From: Ricordea florida
Lineage: Eukaryota > Cnidaria > Anthozoa > Corallimorpharia > Ricordeidae
Direction: 5' to 3'
Length of the DNA: 64,000 nucleotides
NCBI GenBank assembly: GCA_949710005.1
Contig: OX453287.1
Location: 23,381,785-23,445,784 of the forward strand
Shown: one piece after another, positions 30,356 to 44,000 of the stretch
How positions within the stretch are numbered: position 1 is the stretch's first letter
Layout: each line of letters starts with the position of its first letter
Notes under the pieces: generated by a model
Told to the model about the DNA's origin: nothing
The model's input: the letters and a program-made list of their open reading frames with translations, nothing else
The model's database searches: none
Program-made: the position numbers and the translations under genes

Positions 30356-31711
30356 TCAAATCGCAATATGCAGCTCCCTGAGCGATCTCTTTACTGACTC
30401 AAATTGAAGCTGTAATCGTTTTCCAAATTTCTTCATAGTTTTGTCGACTGCGAAACCAGAACATTTTGGACGGAAAAGACCTAGGGGATCCAGGCATCGT
30501 CTGTAGTGAAAAACGCGAGCTACATTCCAATCTACTTGTTGAGGGGTGTATGACGTTTCGATAGGCTTTACAATGTGATGTATTCCATGGCTAAAAACTC
30601 TGCGTGGATTCAACACGCACTTGTTCCAGTTAGGTACGGGATCTTTTGCTCGAACAATCGCCCGTTGGGTCAACAATGTATTGTCAGTCGCTGTGCCTTG
30701 GTTATCCTCCCAAGAAGGATCAAAGATGGAGCTTGTGAAGCAGTATCCAGAATGCTGTTCTTTGCGATATGTTTCAAGCAAGGAGGTCATATTATGGTAT
30801 TGAAGCGGTGTGATAAACTCGTCTAAATCGTTGAAGGCTACGAAGTCAAGGAAGTTTATGGAACGGTATAAACAGTCTATAATAGTTAAGGTTTGCCCAA
30901 AGACATACGTAGATGATGGGTCAATGTGTTCGTATAGTTTCCAAGGTAACACGGTTACCAATCCTTTACTCTCGTAATAGCTCAAGCTCTGCTTAATAGG
31001 GTCAGGCATTGCATAGTCATAAAATGTAAAATGGGACGCACCCAGAATCTGAGAAAGTTCCAGAAACTCGATCATCCATTCCAGCGATACTTGACCATGT
31101 ATAGGTTTAATGCAAATACCGTATCTCCATGACTGACTAGCGCTTTTTGAAGAATTGCCGATAACAGCCAAAGGCAAGACAGCACTGCCCTTGACCAAGT
31201 GGTCGGGATTGCTAGCCGCTGTGGATATCTTTACGTCGCAAGGAATGTTTTCTATTCCTGGTGAAACAGAACAGGAGCCTATGAATGTACCAATTTTCCA
31301 GTTGGCGTTCTGGAAGAGTGAATAGTATTCGATTTTGCTTGTAACTGTTTCGTCCTCTGTTTTGCCTTTAATATGGCAGAACATGGTCGGCTTTAATTTA
31401 TTCTTCGACACGATCAAAACCCTTATGTAGGGCTTTATTTGACGTATGTCGTACCAAGCGGAATACACCAGGGTTTCGGGTTTAATTTCTACAAATCCGG
31501 CGGGCCTTTTGGGCGATTCTCCACATGACGCACTCTCCCTCAATCCCTTACCTCCGTCAAGTTGTTTTCTTGTTGTAGGAATGGTTTCAAAATGCGGCTT
31601 TATCACCTCCTCTTTTGTAAAGTAAGTTATAATTATTCCAACCAACGATATCGTTGTAATCACAAGGACGTATCGCCGCATCAAGGGAAGCCTTCTTCTA
31701 ACCATTTTCAT
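30356..31711 (-). CDS. GT92 (DUF23) family glycosyltransferase, type II membrane protein
   Basis: 451 residues in one uninterrupted exon. GT92 enzymes such as nematode GALT-1 transfer galactose to glycans in the Golgi. Seen: a short basic N-terminus, a membrane anchor at about 14-31, a stem, then the catalytic domain from about residue 198 (YGICIKPIHG, typical GT92 start), NDLDEFI at about 294-300 (the DXD-like metal/nucleotide site), WNKCVLNPRRV and VFHYRRC near the end. Length fits the family. It starts MKMVRRR; a CAG just upstream could be the acceptor of a 5'-UTR intron. The acceptor glycan cannot be deduced. Confidence 0.85.
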   Translation of the reverse strand: MKMVRRRLPLMRRYVLVITTISLVGIIITYFTKEEVIKPHFETIPTTRKQLDGGKGLRESASCGESPKRPAGFVEIKPETLVYSAWYDIRQIKPYIRVLIVSKNKLKPTMFCHIKGKTEDETVTSKIEYYSLFQNANWKIGTFIGSCSVSPGIENIPCDVKISTAASNPDHLVKGSAVLPLAVIGNSSKSASQSWRYGICIKPIHGQVSLEWMIEFLELSQILGASHFTFYDYAMPDPIKQSLSYYESKGLVTVLPWKLYEHIDPSSTYVFGQTLTIIDCLYRSINFLDFVAFNDLDEFITPLQYHNMTSLLETYRKEQHSGYCFTSSIFDPSWEDNQGTATDNTLLTQRAIVRAKDPVPNWNKCVLNPRRVFSHGIHHIVKPIETSYTPQQVDWNVARVFHYRRCLDPLGLFRPKCSGFAVDKTMKKFGKRLQLQFESVKRSLRELHIAI

Positions 31712-32986
31712 GCTAATCCTGCTTCCTGAAACTCAAAATAAGAAAGTACTCATGGTTGGTTTAAAGTTAATTTTCAGGGGTCACCTAAGGAGAAACTATT
31801 ACAGATATTAGTAGAAATCATTTTTTTATTGGTCACTATATATACTGCTCTTTACTTCATTTACTTCATTGGTTCAAATTTATATTATCTGAGCAATGTA
31901 GATACGTCAGTGGAAATTGTAAGTATAAATTCCCTTGTTTGCCTAAGGTTTATTGCGAAATTGACATCACTTGGTCTCGAAATATTACAAAATTAGGTAT
32001 AAATCGTTAACAAATAACTCAAAGAAGCCTTTTGTTGTATTTACGTGTATACAGGCTGCTTTTGGCTTATTTCTCAGCTCAGTAATACAAATAATATTGG
32101 AAATATACCCAGTGTCATGTCACCAGCAGCGATCATAATTCGTGCTGTTTGCCGGAGGTTGTGACGACGATCGATGAAACCCAGAAAACCAAATGTGCTT
32201 CCTCCGACGTCGGTATATTAAGATTCTACTCGCCCAAGAATAAGAAATATATTTCGTCGTGGGCCAGAGAGATTAATCGACTACAAAGGTCTGTTCCAAT
32301 CATTTCGTACAAGGTTACAGAACTTCTAAATATCTTACATTAACTTTTCCTCAATCACTGCCTTTCTAACCTACGGATTTTGTGTTTCTCATCGCTCGTT
32401 TCATCCCTCCAAAGAGCTATTGCCTGGTAAAAACAATTTCCATCTCTTCTGACAACGACTTATTTCCGTTGATAAGGTAAATTTCCAGAAGCCATTCGTT
32501 TATAAAAGATGTCACGAAATAACGATAACTGGAAATGCTTCATTGAGTTATTTGCTCACGATTTAGACCTAATTTTGTAATATTTCGAGACCATAATTAA
32601 GCGATGTCAATCTCGCAATAAACCTTAAGCAAGCCAGGAAGTTTATCATATTTCACGGTTATTCAAACGAAAATTTATACTTTTCTTGTATCAACTTTGC
32701 CAAGACTCATTTCTGATAAAGTAGCGGCGAAGAAGTGTTGATCTGTCTCCAAAATCGTTTTCTTCAACGTGAAAACAACTTTTCCCTATACATTTTCTCC
32801 TAGCGACTTGCAATGTTCGCCCCCTGGCGATCCCAGAATCCACTGAGCATAACACGGGATCCGAGTACTGGCAAATCATCCATTGGTTTGTTGCTGACAA
32901 GTAAACTGAGCGAACAGGCGAAGTTGACGAGGGGGCAGCATTATATTATATTATATTATATTAAATAGATTTAGGCAAGCCTAAAA

Positions 32987-33458
32987 GCGGAGCTCCTCAC
33001 ACAGTCCCTCCAAAATGCTTGAAAACTTATAGAAAGAACTCAGCTTTATGCTTATGTCCCTCCAAAAACGCTTGAAAACTTGTAGGAAGAAAATTTTTCC
33101 TCCAAAACCGCTATGAATAATCCGTTTCTTCAGCAAAACATTGTAGACTGCTGTAGACTGCTGGCTGTAGGTTGTGTAGCCGCGGCAAGCCGCGACAAGC
33201 GCGCGAAAAACTAAGCCTCGTTTCGGTTTAAGACCTTCTAAATAACCCGGATGACTATGGCCGCCATGTTGGGGCAACGTCGTCGTCGTCGTCGCTAGTT
33301 GGGGCAACGTCGTCGTCGCTAGGCGCACGCGCCCGCGAGCCATGCCGCTAGCCACGATGACCATGAAAACTCAAACGCATGGTTTTCTCAATTTTTATCC
33401 TCGCACGGTAGTTATGGGGCTCCGCTCTGCGGCTCTTCGAGCCGCTGTGGAGCTCCGC
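32987..33458. mobile_element. Non-autonomous element with short TIRs between TATTA microsatellites
   Basis: GCGGAGCTCC (32,987-32,996) and GGAGCTCCGC (33,449-33,458) are exact inverted repeats. Both flanks are TATTATAT-type microsatellite (32,941-32,965 and 33,461-33,497), suggesting insertion into a TA-rich array. The interior is GC-richer, with GTCGTC runs; no ORF of note. Confidence 0.55.
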
Positions 33459-36400
33459 TATTATTATATAATATTATATTATATTATTATATTATAATGC
33501 CGTGTGTGATATTTGGATTAGAGATAAAAACTTTCGAAGTTCCCTTTAACTGATGTTAGCGAAATTTTTGCTACCATACTTGGATAAACTTAATAACAAT
33601 AGATTTAGATAAATTTAGTAACAATAGATTTAGATAAACTTAATAACAATAGACCAATCAGAATCGTACAAGTGTTGATGACGTCACAAACATCCAAGCG
33701 TAAGTTGTTTGTCAACTTTGGATACCCCACATGCGGCTCAATCCCCCGCTTAAAAAGTATTTGCATGAATGTCCAACTGTAGTTCTGTTTTAGTTGAAGT
33801 AGATCTGATTTTTTCCCGAGTCAGTAAAAATCACCATACTTTGTTCCCGTGAATTATTTCACGTTATCCTTCCGATTCCCAGGCCGTTCGAAAGCGATTT
33901 CGATGAGGGCACAAAATGAAACCGATTCCCTTGCTCCCCAAATAGAGAATATTTGCTCATTGGCGCCCTATCGATAGATATACCTGGTATGGTATCTTGG
34001 TTTCAAGATCCAAAGAAATAAAGCACGATGCAATGACGTCCAAATGGAACAAAAGCACGATCCACTTTCTGGTGCATTCTGCGGGATAAATGGGTGATTT
34101 GGCGGGATAAAACCTATTTAAAACCCTCTAAACTTTAGCTCTATGAAATAATCCAATGGAAAGTGATAATCAAATAATTGATTTCAATACTTTACCGAAC
34201 TTTCCTTTCGTGGTAATAATTTTTGAAAAATCAAATGGCAATATTTTGTTTTGCAGTCGTTGGTTACATTCACATTTGTTATCGTTTCGTCCGATCCTTG
34301 CGCCTGTAACTTCTTTTAAAAGTCCATATCAACACCTTTTTAGTCCATACGGTCTTTGTTTGACTGATCTGTTCAGTAAAAGAACAATGCATATTTTCTA
34401 TTTTGGGCAAGTTTTAGACGCTTAACTGTTAATCGATCGATCTATCACTCCCTAAAAGGCAAGCAGTTTGCAGGTTTAGTTAACAGTCAGTCACTGTTAA
34501 GATCATAGAAAACGAGCAGTCTTCTTAAAGTTCCTGCTTCTTTGCGGTCACGTACGAGCGGCGAAGTCGCAAGGCTTGAGCTTTAAAGAGTCAACTCTTT
34601 GTCACTATAATTCTAACGCAGGGCTAATTAACCTGTGATTTTAAAAACAAAATTCACAGGAACCATCAACCGATGGGATTACGGTTTTTAATTCGTTACT
34701 AAAGCGAGTCTCGATTGTCCAAAACTGAAAGGGAAGAACCAAATGTCAAAGCGAAAAAAATGACCGGGTCGTTTCAATTCTTTTTGACGGGGTCAGTTGC
34801 ACCATATTAACTCGACCAATCAACTCTCTGTATTGAGCAGTATTACCTTAAAGGTCTTGAATTGGCTGCTTGAGACCAATCTATGGGTTCCTGATCGCGG
34901 TTAAGACAGTTCAGGTTTTCAAGTGATTGCGTGTTCAGACAGTTCAGGTTTTCAAGTGATTGCGTGGTTCAAGTGATTCAAGTTCACAACCACGCAGACT
35001 TATTCTTTTGCGTGAATTACAACGAGATATAAAACAATAGATGCTATTTTAAGTTAATGACATGCAAAAAAGCTTCTGGGTATTCTTCAAGTTAGCTTCA
35101 TATTAAAAAGGTTCTCACAGTTGGGATTCAGTTCCTGAGTAGTCCTTCAGACCAGCTGTACAGGATGGTGCTTTCATGCAGTGTGATTAGCTCTTTGAAG
35201 ACAAGATAACTGGGTCTCGGTGCTCAAAACGTTTACGATTTAATAGTTTATTTATTTGCCACTTCATCATGAGCACCATACGCTAAATTGGTGTCCTTTG
35301 GTGTTTTAACTACAGGAGATGCACAAACAGTGCTATCTTTGTCTTCTTGAGCTGTTACTTGATTGATTTGAAGTCAACGGCTGGGAAATATTTAACGCTA
35401 ATTTTTCGGTAGATAGCCGGGTCAACATTCCGGAGTTCTTCAAAGGATGGGACAAGGGAAAAAATATTCAGAAGGGCGACAGGATTGAAACCTATTATCC
35501 CTGCTACGAAAATTTAAAAATATGACCCCATGCAGGGTATTGTTGTTTGTTAAGCTCTGTGGCTTATTTTTCAGTTAAGTTCGGAAAATATATAGTACGG
35601 CATCTGAACCGGGCCTTAATATTCCCGTCGCAAATATTTTGGTCTATCTGGTAAAAGAAATGTGTAAAAACATTAGTGGCTGGAATCAGAGAAAGTGATT
35701 AAGAAGAACTTGGGAAAAAAGAGTCTTCTTAATTCCCGTCAAGTAGTTTTGCACTAGAATATTCGGTTTTAAACTTGTACTTTGGAAAAAAAGTAAGATT
35801 TAGATGAAGGAAAAGTGCACATTGTAACCAGCTGGACTATCACGCAGTTTGACTCAACGCTGGTTTGAAACAATGAATATAACTTAAAAAGCTACCGAAA
35901 TGTAGCGAAAGAATAAAAGAGAGACGTCATTTATTCCATCCCTTGTAACGATAGTAATTAGGAATACGTCGGGCAGACAAAACATTAAAATGCAAGAAAA
36001 TGGGTAAATCAAACGAGTTGATTAAGTAAGTTATACCACCGTAAGGTAAAACAAAACATTAACTTCGTACCAGCTGAAAAGAACACCAAAAAGCGGTATC
36101 TCTTTCCAAAAAAAAGGAAAACTCTGCCTTAGCAGAACATCACCCGTGTCTAACCAACCAGGTCATTGGGTGGGATAACTCTCGAATTATCACCACTAAC
36201 CGTCAAAGACGTTGCTTGGGAGACCACTAATTTTCTGATCGTGTTGTTGGCGCTGGCCTGATCTGCTAGTGTCGCTGTCTCCTGCGCCTTTCAGAATCCA
36301 TCACATGCTGCTGCACAATGAACAATTGTGCCTAAGAGCCAAGATTTGTATACATAAAGGAATATACCCTCCTGCGCGTTAATTTCTTTTTAAACCGTTG

Positions 36401-37184
36401 TGGTTTCTTAATGAAGTTGACAGATCAGAGATCTTATTGCGTTATTGATTACAAAGGGTTTCTTGAAAATGGGAAAGGAACTTAGGAAATCGTAGCCAAA
36501 AAATCAAACTGCCACTCGAGAAAAAGATAAATGAGTATTGAAATACCGTTAAATATATCAAAGCGAGAAGCTTGAAAATCAAGTACGGCGAAGTTTTAGA
36601 CAATGGGAAACTCAAAGATATCAAATCGAGAAATACTGGAAATGAAAATTTCAGCCAAAACTCAGTATCTAGTCATACCTCTAGAACATTGAAAATGAGG
36701 TGAACAGCATCGTCACAAGAGATTCAATCAAGTCTTGATAAACTTTAAATCAGGTCCAGTATATGGCGCCAAAATATCTATACGTACTTTCGAGGGAAAT
36801 TTGGGGACATAACAACACGAAACTGGATCATAGAAATGTTATAAAAACACCGTTGTCAAGGTGCAATGATCAAAACCTTTTTTCTATTTCCTGCCAAGCG
36901 ACACTTAACAATGATACCGCCGTTGACTCTGAAAAGCTACTGAACAAAAAACAACTAACTAAATAACTATCAAGCTCTTAAAATATACTTGAACGTAAAC
37001 ATTTGCCAAGGTTTTTGTTCATTCACATACTTAGCTATGCATACAATATGTCTATTGATGGTTTGTTGTAGAAATGGGGGAACAGTTTGCATGTATTGCG
37101 ACAGCTGAATTGTGACCTATCCACTGGATAAAGTTATGAAGGCTTTGAACAACTGGGGCCAGTACTGTGCTGTAGCTCGGTTCT

Positions 37185-37800
37185 AACGTTTTCGTCTGTG
37201 GACCGCAAACCATGCAGCGTAACCATTCTTTGGAAAGCTACTGAACCGTACTGTACTGTGGAACTGTTGGTGTTACTATACAGTGTAGTTCTAACTTTTT
37301 CATCTGTGGATCAAACCATGCAGTGTGACCATTCTTTGTAAAGCTACTGAACAGTACTGTACTGTGGTACTGTTTGTTTTACTATACAGTTTGGTTCTAT
37401 CTTTTTCATCTGTGGATCAAACCATGCAGCGTGACCATTCTTTGGAAAGCTACTGAACAGTACTGTACTGTGGTACTGTTTGTTTTACTATATAGTGTGG
37501 TTTTAACGTTTTCATCTGTGGATCAAACCATGCAGTGTGACCACTCTTTGGAAAGCTAATGAACAGTATTATAATGAATGAATGAAGGACTTTATTAAAG
37601 TGTCAATAGTATTTAGCTTGAAAAAACTAATTGGGGACACTATCTACACATTAAAATATACTTTAGCTACATAAAGTTAAAATTATTTAAACTTTAAAAA
37701 ACTTTCAGAATATCAAATAAAAATTATACCGTGTTACTGTTTTTTTTTTTTACTATACACTAAGCGTTTTCAACTGAGGAGCAAACCATGCAGTGTGACC
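37185..37800 (+). repeat. 106-bp satellite array interrupted by SINE fragment
   Basis: About four forward units, broken at about 37,570-37,730 by a reverse SINE 3' fragment (TTGGGGACAC, with a GAATGAATGAAT tail), after which the satellite unit resumes. Confidence 0.85.
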
Positions 37801-38090
37801 TTAAAAAATGCGTAGAAAAAGGCAATAAATTAATAAAGCATAAGCAATCGATCCCTGAATTCCATTTAACTGAAATCCCATTATACATGTATTTCTTAAT
37901 TTGGCATGTAGATAGGAACACCGACATGAAGGTTAGAAAAACAGTTCATGTCGTACTTCAGGGTCTATAAGGAACAAAGGCTTGTCTGAGTTTGGTCCGC
38001 TGAGATCCGATCATCGAAGTTTAGAAGTTGAAGCAACGTAAACTTCAGAACAAAAATAACTGTTCTTTCTATTTCCGCATCTGACTCCAT

Positions 38091-41000
38091 TTACACCAGA
38101 TTTTCCGCAGCTGCAAGGCTAAAAAGAAAGTTCTCTACAGTCGGCGTAAGTTTGCGTTGTTTAAGAGCTTCTAATGTGACTTTAGCCTTTCCTCCCTCTT
38201 CAGGTACAACTGCTAACTTCTTAAGGTTGTTAATTAGATCTCTCGTCTTGACGGACATCTCCTGCCACAAGAAAATTGACCAGCAAATTAGCTGTACTGT
38301 ACTGTGGTACTGTTTGTTTTACCATACTGTGTCGTTCTATCTTTTTCATCTGTGGATCAAACCATGCAGTGTGACCATGCTTTGTAAAGCTACTGAACAG
38401 TACAGTACTGTACTGTGGTACTATTTGTTTTACTATACCGGTGTGGTTCTAACTTTTTCATCTGTGGATAAAACCATGCAGTGTGACCATTCTTTGTAAA
38501 GCTACTGAACAGTACTGTACTGTGGTACTGTTTGTTTTGCTATACAGTGTGGTTCTAACGTTTTCATCTGTGGATCAAACCATGCAGCGTGACCATTCTT
38601 TGTAAAGCTACTGAACAGTACTGTACTGTGGTACTGTTTGTTTTACTGTACAGTGTGGTTCTATCTTTTTCATCTGTGGATCAACCCATGCAGTGTGACC
38701 ATTCTTTGTAAAGCTACTGAACAGTACTGTACTGTGGTACTGTTTGTTTTACTGCACAGTGTGGTTCTAACGTTTTCATCTGTGGATCAAACCATGCAGT
38801 GTGACCATTCTTTGTAAAGCTACTAAACAGTACTGTACTGTGGTACTGTTTCTTTTGCTATACAGTGTGGTTCTATCTTTTTCATCTGTGGATCAAACCA
38901 TGCAGTGTGACCATTCCTTGGAAGCGACTGAACAGTACTGTACTGTGATTCTGTTTGTTTTACTGTACGGTGTGGTTCTAACGTTTTCATCTGTGGATCA
39001 AACCATGCAGCGTGACCATTCTTTGTAAAGCTACAGAACAGTACTGTACTGTGGTACTGTTTGTTTTACTGTACAGTGTGGTTCTAACTTTTTCATCTGT
39101 GGATCAACCCATGCAGTGTGATCATTCTTTGGAAAGCTACTGAACAGTACTGTACTGTACGACATGTTCAGTTTTTATAGTCCTGACCGATCGCAGCGAA
39201 TACAGTATATACTGTATTATACAAAATTTACAGAGATAAAACAGTTACCTTGACTAGCATTTGGTCATTATACTCGTCATTTTTGGAAGCCTCCACCATA
39301 AACATGGCAATGTCTTTATGAATCTTTCCCATCTGCAACGTTTCTGCAAGATGCAAACACTTTCACACATAAATAAACGTACTTTGCTCCAACAAAGTTC
39401 TTAAGTTCTTTACTTTGTTGGAGCAAAGTAACAGAAAAAAAGGTAACTCAGTTAAAAGTGAGTGCACTAAAATCCAACCTTAGTTATCAATCTGACCAAT
39501 CAGATGCACATATCGCAATGAACCAATAAGAGCGCAAAGAAATCTAAGTTGGTCAGCTCAAAGAGCCGGAATACGGGTCATGCTAACAACGCTTGGTTAA
39601 AATTTTCTGATTGGTTGAAAAAGTGGCGTGACATTCATTAGTAGTATCTACGTAGAACTAAAGCAATCCCGAAATGATTTTTGTCATCGAATTGAAAATC
39701 ATACTATAATCCTTACAATCCCAGGGATGATAAATAAATAATTAATGTTCCTTACAACGCTAAGGATTGCATGCAATTGATGAGGACTGACAAAGTTATA
39801 AACTCAGCAATGATAAACTGACCTACCTGTGACCTATTTATTCTCTAAACTATTCTTATAACAATGTCTGTGAAACTCATATGGGAGAATTACTCTTCCG
39901 ATCTTGAGAATGACAGGATTCATTGAATGCATAACTAGTACAAGGCTTAATATCTAATACTGAAATAATAACTATATTGTACAACTACCAAATTTGCTTT
40001 TAAAGTCATTATTCAGTCATTCTTGTAAATAGATTGCAAGTGAAGGTGCATGACTGTTTCTAGATGACTGTTTCTCAGGATCAGAGATTTTCAAGGAGTG
40101 CACAATAATTATTATCAAAATGTCCTCTTACCTCTTGCATGAGTTGCAATTGAAATTTCTCCAGTAGCCACTAAAACAAACGTTTTTAATTTAATCTTTA
40201 ATAGCCACACCATGAAAACAAGGAACTAAGATAATGTGCAAAACTCCTTTTGCAAAAATATTATGCATCTAATCACATTTGCCCCACAGTCAAAATACAA
40301 ATTCTGTTTGCTGGTAGTAAGTGCATGTTAAAATAATTGTATATGATAAGTATGTGTCATCAAATAATGACGAGTAGAATAAACAAGTAATTTAAGGCAC
40401 GTTTTGTCCAGGTTCTAATAATTTTCCAAGTTGTCAGGCTCAGGAATCACGTGCAAGATCAGATGTTGATTCATGTGAATAAACACTGAAGAACTAAAAT
40501 TACAGAATACCTGTCCACTTACAATAACCTCAAACGGCTGGCACGACTGTCCCACAGTCAGTGAATCTTTGTTTTCTTGAGTGATTATAAATGTTATTGT
40601 GTAAATTTCAGCTGTTTCTGCTGGTGTGGAACTAGACTAAAATTTACAACACGAATGACTGGATATGGGAAATTTCAAGCAGTCAAATTACACATCCTCA
40701 ATGGGATCACCCTTTTGGGCCCTGATCAGTTTCTTGATTTATTTCATGTTAGAAAATTCCTTGTGTCCAATGGCTTGTTACATTTTTAAGCAGAGGCCTG
40801 CTGCCTTAAGCTTGTTGGTAATTGTAAACAGACAGTGTTTATTGCATTTGCATTTTAAAAAAACATAGCTCCAGGCAGAGTGAACAAAGAAAACTAAAAA
40901 TATATCTAAAACTAAAAAAAAAAACAGAAGAGGTGGAATTTAAATTGAGCATACAAATTAACTATCAATGAAGTCAAGTACATGTAGGCCATATTAACAT

Positions 41001-44000
41001 ACCATTGACAAACAAGTCATAGAGCTCTGTTCTGTTCTCAACAGAAGCATCAATGAAGCCAGCAACATAAGTGATGTTAGCTGTGAGGCTTTCCAGTTCA
41101 TTGTCTTCTAGGTGGACAAATGGGTAAAGAATATCCCAGTTTTGCCGATGCCAAACCAGTAGGGGAAGTGCCCTGAAAATAAACAAGGTGCACCAAAAAC
41201 AAATTAACACAAACTTCTTAAAATTTGATGGCCCTCACTGTATTAGGCACATTGATAAAAAAATTGGTAAACAATTAGCAATGATTAGCTGAGTTAGTCA
41301 AAGCCTTTTAACGCCATAAACCATTTTGCTGGCTTGAGATTTCCTGAAAATGCACGTAAGAAATGTCCCTGCTCATTAACTTTCAAAAACTTTGTACATG
41401 TATATATCCTTCATTAAGTAGAAAATATAACTATAACTATCTATACTCCTGTGAAAGATGTATTCTTTGGCACCTTCACAGGCAAACTACCATCTATACT
41501 CCTTGCTTCAAATTTATTGTTAAGCAAGGAGTAGAGATTCTTTTATCCTAAACTTTATATCAGGCAGCAACAACTTTCTTCACCAATTGGAGCTACACTG
41601 TAATATCAATATACTTTCAGTATGCACAGTAAGGAAATGTTAACACAGCTCATCATAGCTATGTGATCATCCCTCTAAGTTCTTATAGCCTGTCGTCATC
41701 AATACACAGTGATTTCATTAGGAGAAACTTAATGCTGATCACTAACGATTGAAAATTATAAGGTTAAACTCCCAAAATTCAATACTTTGAGATTCCAAGC
41801 ATCTGGTAATGTAAACAGACCCTATTATACCTAGACATAAGATAATTATAATGCGGTAATGTGGTATTTGGATCCCACTTGTGTCCTTCTCTATATAATG
41901 CAACATTACTAATTTGCTGACCTGCAAATGTCCAGAAGAATGTCCACCTTTGGACTGTACACTACAACTTTCTTCTTCAATAGTAAAGCTGTGTATATTA
42001 ATATTGTTTCTACTCCAAATATGTTGATAACATCTGGTAAAAAATACAGGTTATGAAATAAAATTGAATTAAAGTTGACCAGAGCCTGTGTGACATACAG
42101 TGTCACCATGCATTCATGAAAGGTGACAATAAATTGACAGCTATCTTAATTAAAAATTGCAATGATAATAAAATTATATGCAAAAATGTCAATACGTTGA
42201 CTGGCTGAGAGCATGTCAATTGATGAAACACTTCAGAAAGTTGACATTGCGTGCAGAAATTTGATACTTTAAATTTTTGCAAATATATTATTAACAAATA
42301 TATTATTAACATTAAGCGAACTCAGTAAAAAAATTTCATATGGTTATGACGCAATTTTGTATAAATAAGCACTCACAAATTTTTCAAAGACAACAAATTG
42401 TATCTCTGACGACTGAGCCTGCGAATTAGGCAGAAATAAAATTTTGTTGGCACGTGATACGACAAGGCCTGAGCCTCAGCCTCGAGCATCATGGGTAATG
42501 ATGCAGTGGTACACAAGAGGGAGTATAGCATTCTAACATCCAAGTTTACAACGATCTTTTATTATTAAAACTTTTTCCACCATGGATTCACATTAAAGAC
42601 ACCACTGAGTTGTGTTCTTGTTAATTTTTTTTTGGTTAATTAACTCACTTACCAGATATGGGTGCAGCAACATAAGACATACGCAGATCAAAGTCTTTGA
42701 TTAGAAACAAACCATCCCCATTATCTGGGCATGACCCTTTGGTAACCACAGACAGATATGATCTCAACATGTTGCTAGCATCTCCTAATTTTAGAAAGCT
42801 ACTGCACATGATTGTACAGAGATGTTTGTACTTCTCTGGGCAGAAATCCTGAAATTAAATTAACAAGGGTCTAGGATTTTAATATTACAAATACATGCAA
42901 TCATAATGATATATAATACAAGCAATCATAATTATGCATAATACATGTATTTCTCAGTTAGTAAGTAATGTCTATTACAGCCTCCTTAATTGCAACTTTT
43001 TTTGTGCAGTCAAAAGAGATAAATACACATGTATATTTCATATATATTCATATATGTTCCTATATGTCATATGTTCATATATGTACATAATATTATATAT
43101 TCATATAATTATTATGTATACATGTATATGTCATATAATAATTTTATTCACTTGCATATAATAAAATTAATATCTTACTAAGCTTATTTGTCTTGTTCCA
43201 TACTGTAAGTTTCAGATCCTTATTTCTCGCTTCAATTTATGGCCTAAGCACCTAGTACTTGAAGCATAAATTTAATAGAGGGTAAAAAACCCAATCTGTT
43301 ACTTATAGTACAGACCTCAAACTATTCAAGTTATGATAGCACTTTCCAAATACAGTCATAACACACTGAATATCTGTTGCCCTGACATGACAGTTATCCC
43401 ACAATGTACATTTACATAGTTTAATGAGGGAAAGAAATAGTGCCAAGATTTTAGAATGCAAACAACTTGGAAGGAATAAAATCACTATTAAATGCTGTTC
43501 CCAAAAATACCAAGAAAGGCCACAAGTTTGCATTCAAGTTTTACAATGGTTAGACCATGACTGGCTTTATTACTCTCTACGATGTCAGGAAACTTGGAAT
43601 AAAGGTAGTCAAGTTTAATACCTTTGCAATCAAAGCTATAGCCACATGGGTAACCTGTTGATGTAAAGCAAATTTGATTATTTAATAATAGAAGGTGAGG
43701 TGCTTTAGATACAAAGCATAATTGAAGGGAAGGTAGGGAAGGGGAGGATGGAGAGGAAGAAGGGGGCCCTTTCCTTTGCAAGGTCTCCACAACCAAATAA
43801 AAATTACCATTTGTACAATCAATCTCAAAAAACGTTGGTGGGTTAATTGGACTGTAAGGTTTTGTACAGCCATGATCGGTCAGTCCAAGAATGGACACTA
43901 TACCCAGTTATATGATTTTCCACAAGAAAACCACAACAGAGTCCAAGGTGATCACCAACCACAAGGGAAGGAGTGGGGTTTACAATAGAGTACATTTTCC

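Larger units (their letters stand above)
31715..38085. other. Long intergenic region without recognised gene
   Basis: Between the GT92 gene and the end of DENND10. Open frames such as 32,149-32,343 and 34,156-34,425 lack recognisable domains. It holds a TIR element (32,987-33,458), short tandem duplications (28-nt units at 33,583-33,655; a 33-nt pair at 34,905-34,975), a fragment of a dispersed repeat with ACCACCGTAAGGTA (36,010-36,055; also at 48,710-48,820), and satellite at 37,185-37,800. Most of 34,400-37,180 shows nothing. Confidence 0.4.

Noticed and set aside
30575-30826. Plus-strand open frames inside the GT92 gene
   Set aside because: Antisense shadows of a well-supported coding exon.
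32149-32343. 64-residue open frame
   Set aside because: No recognisable domain, no splice partner and no poly(A) context.
37374-39028. Several plus-strand open frames with repeated peptides
   Set aside because: Produced by the satellite repeat; 106 is not a multiple of 3, so frames change in each unit.
43488-43898. 136-residue minus-strand open frame
   Set aside because: Reads through DENND10 exon 3 in another frame and its flanking introns; the spliced model with family-matching residues explains the exon.
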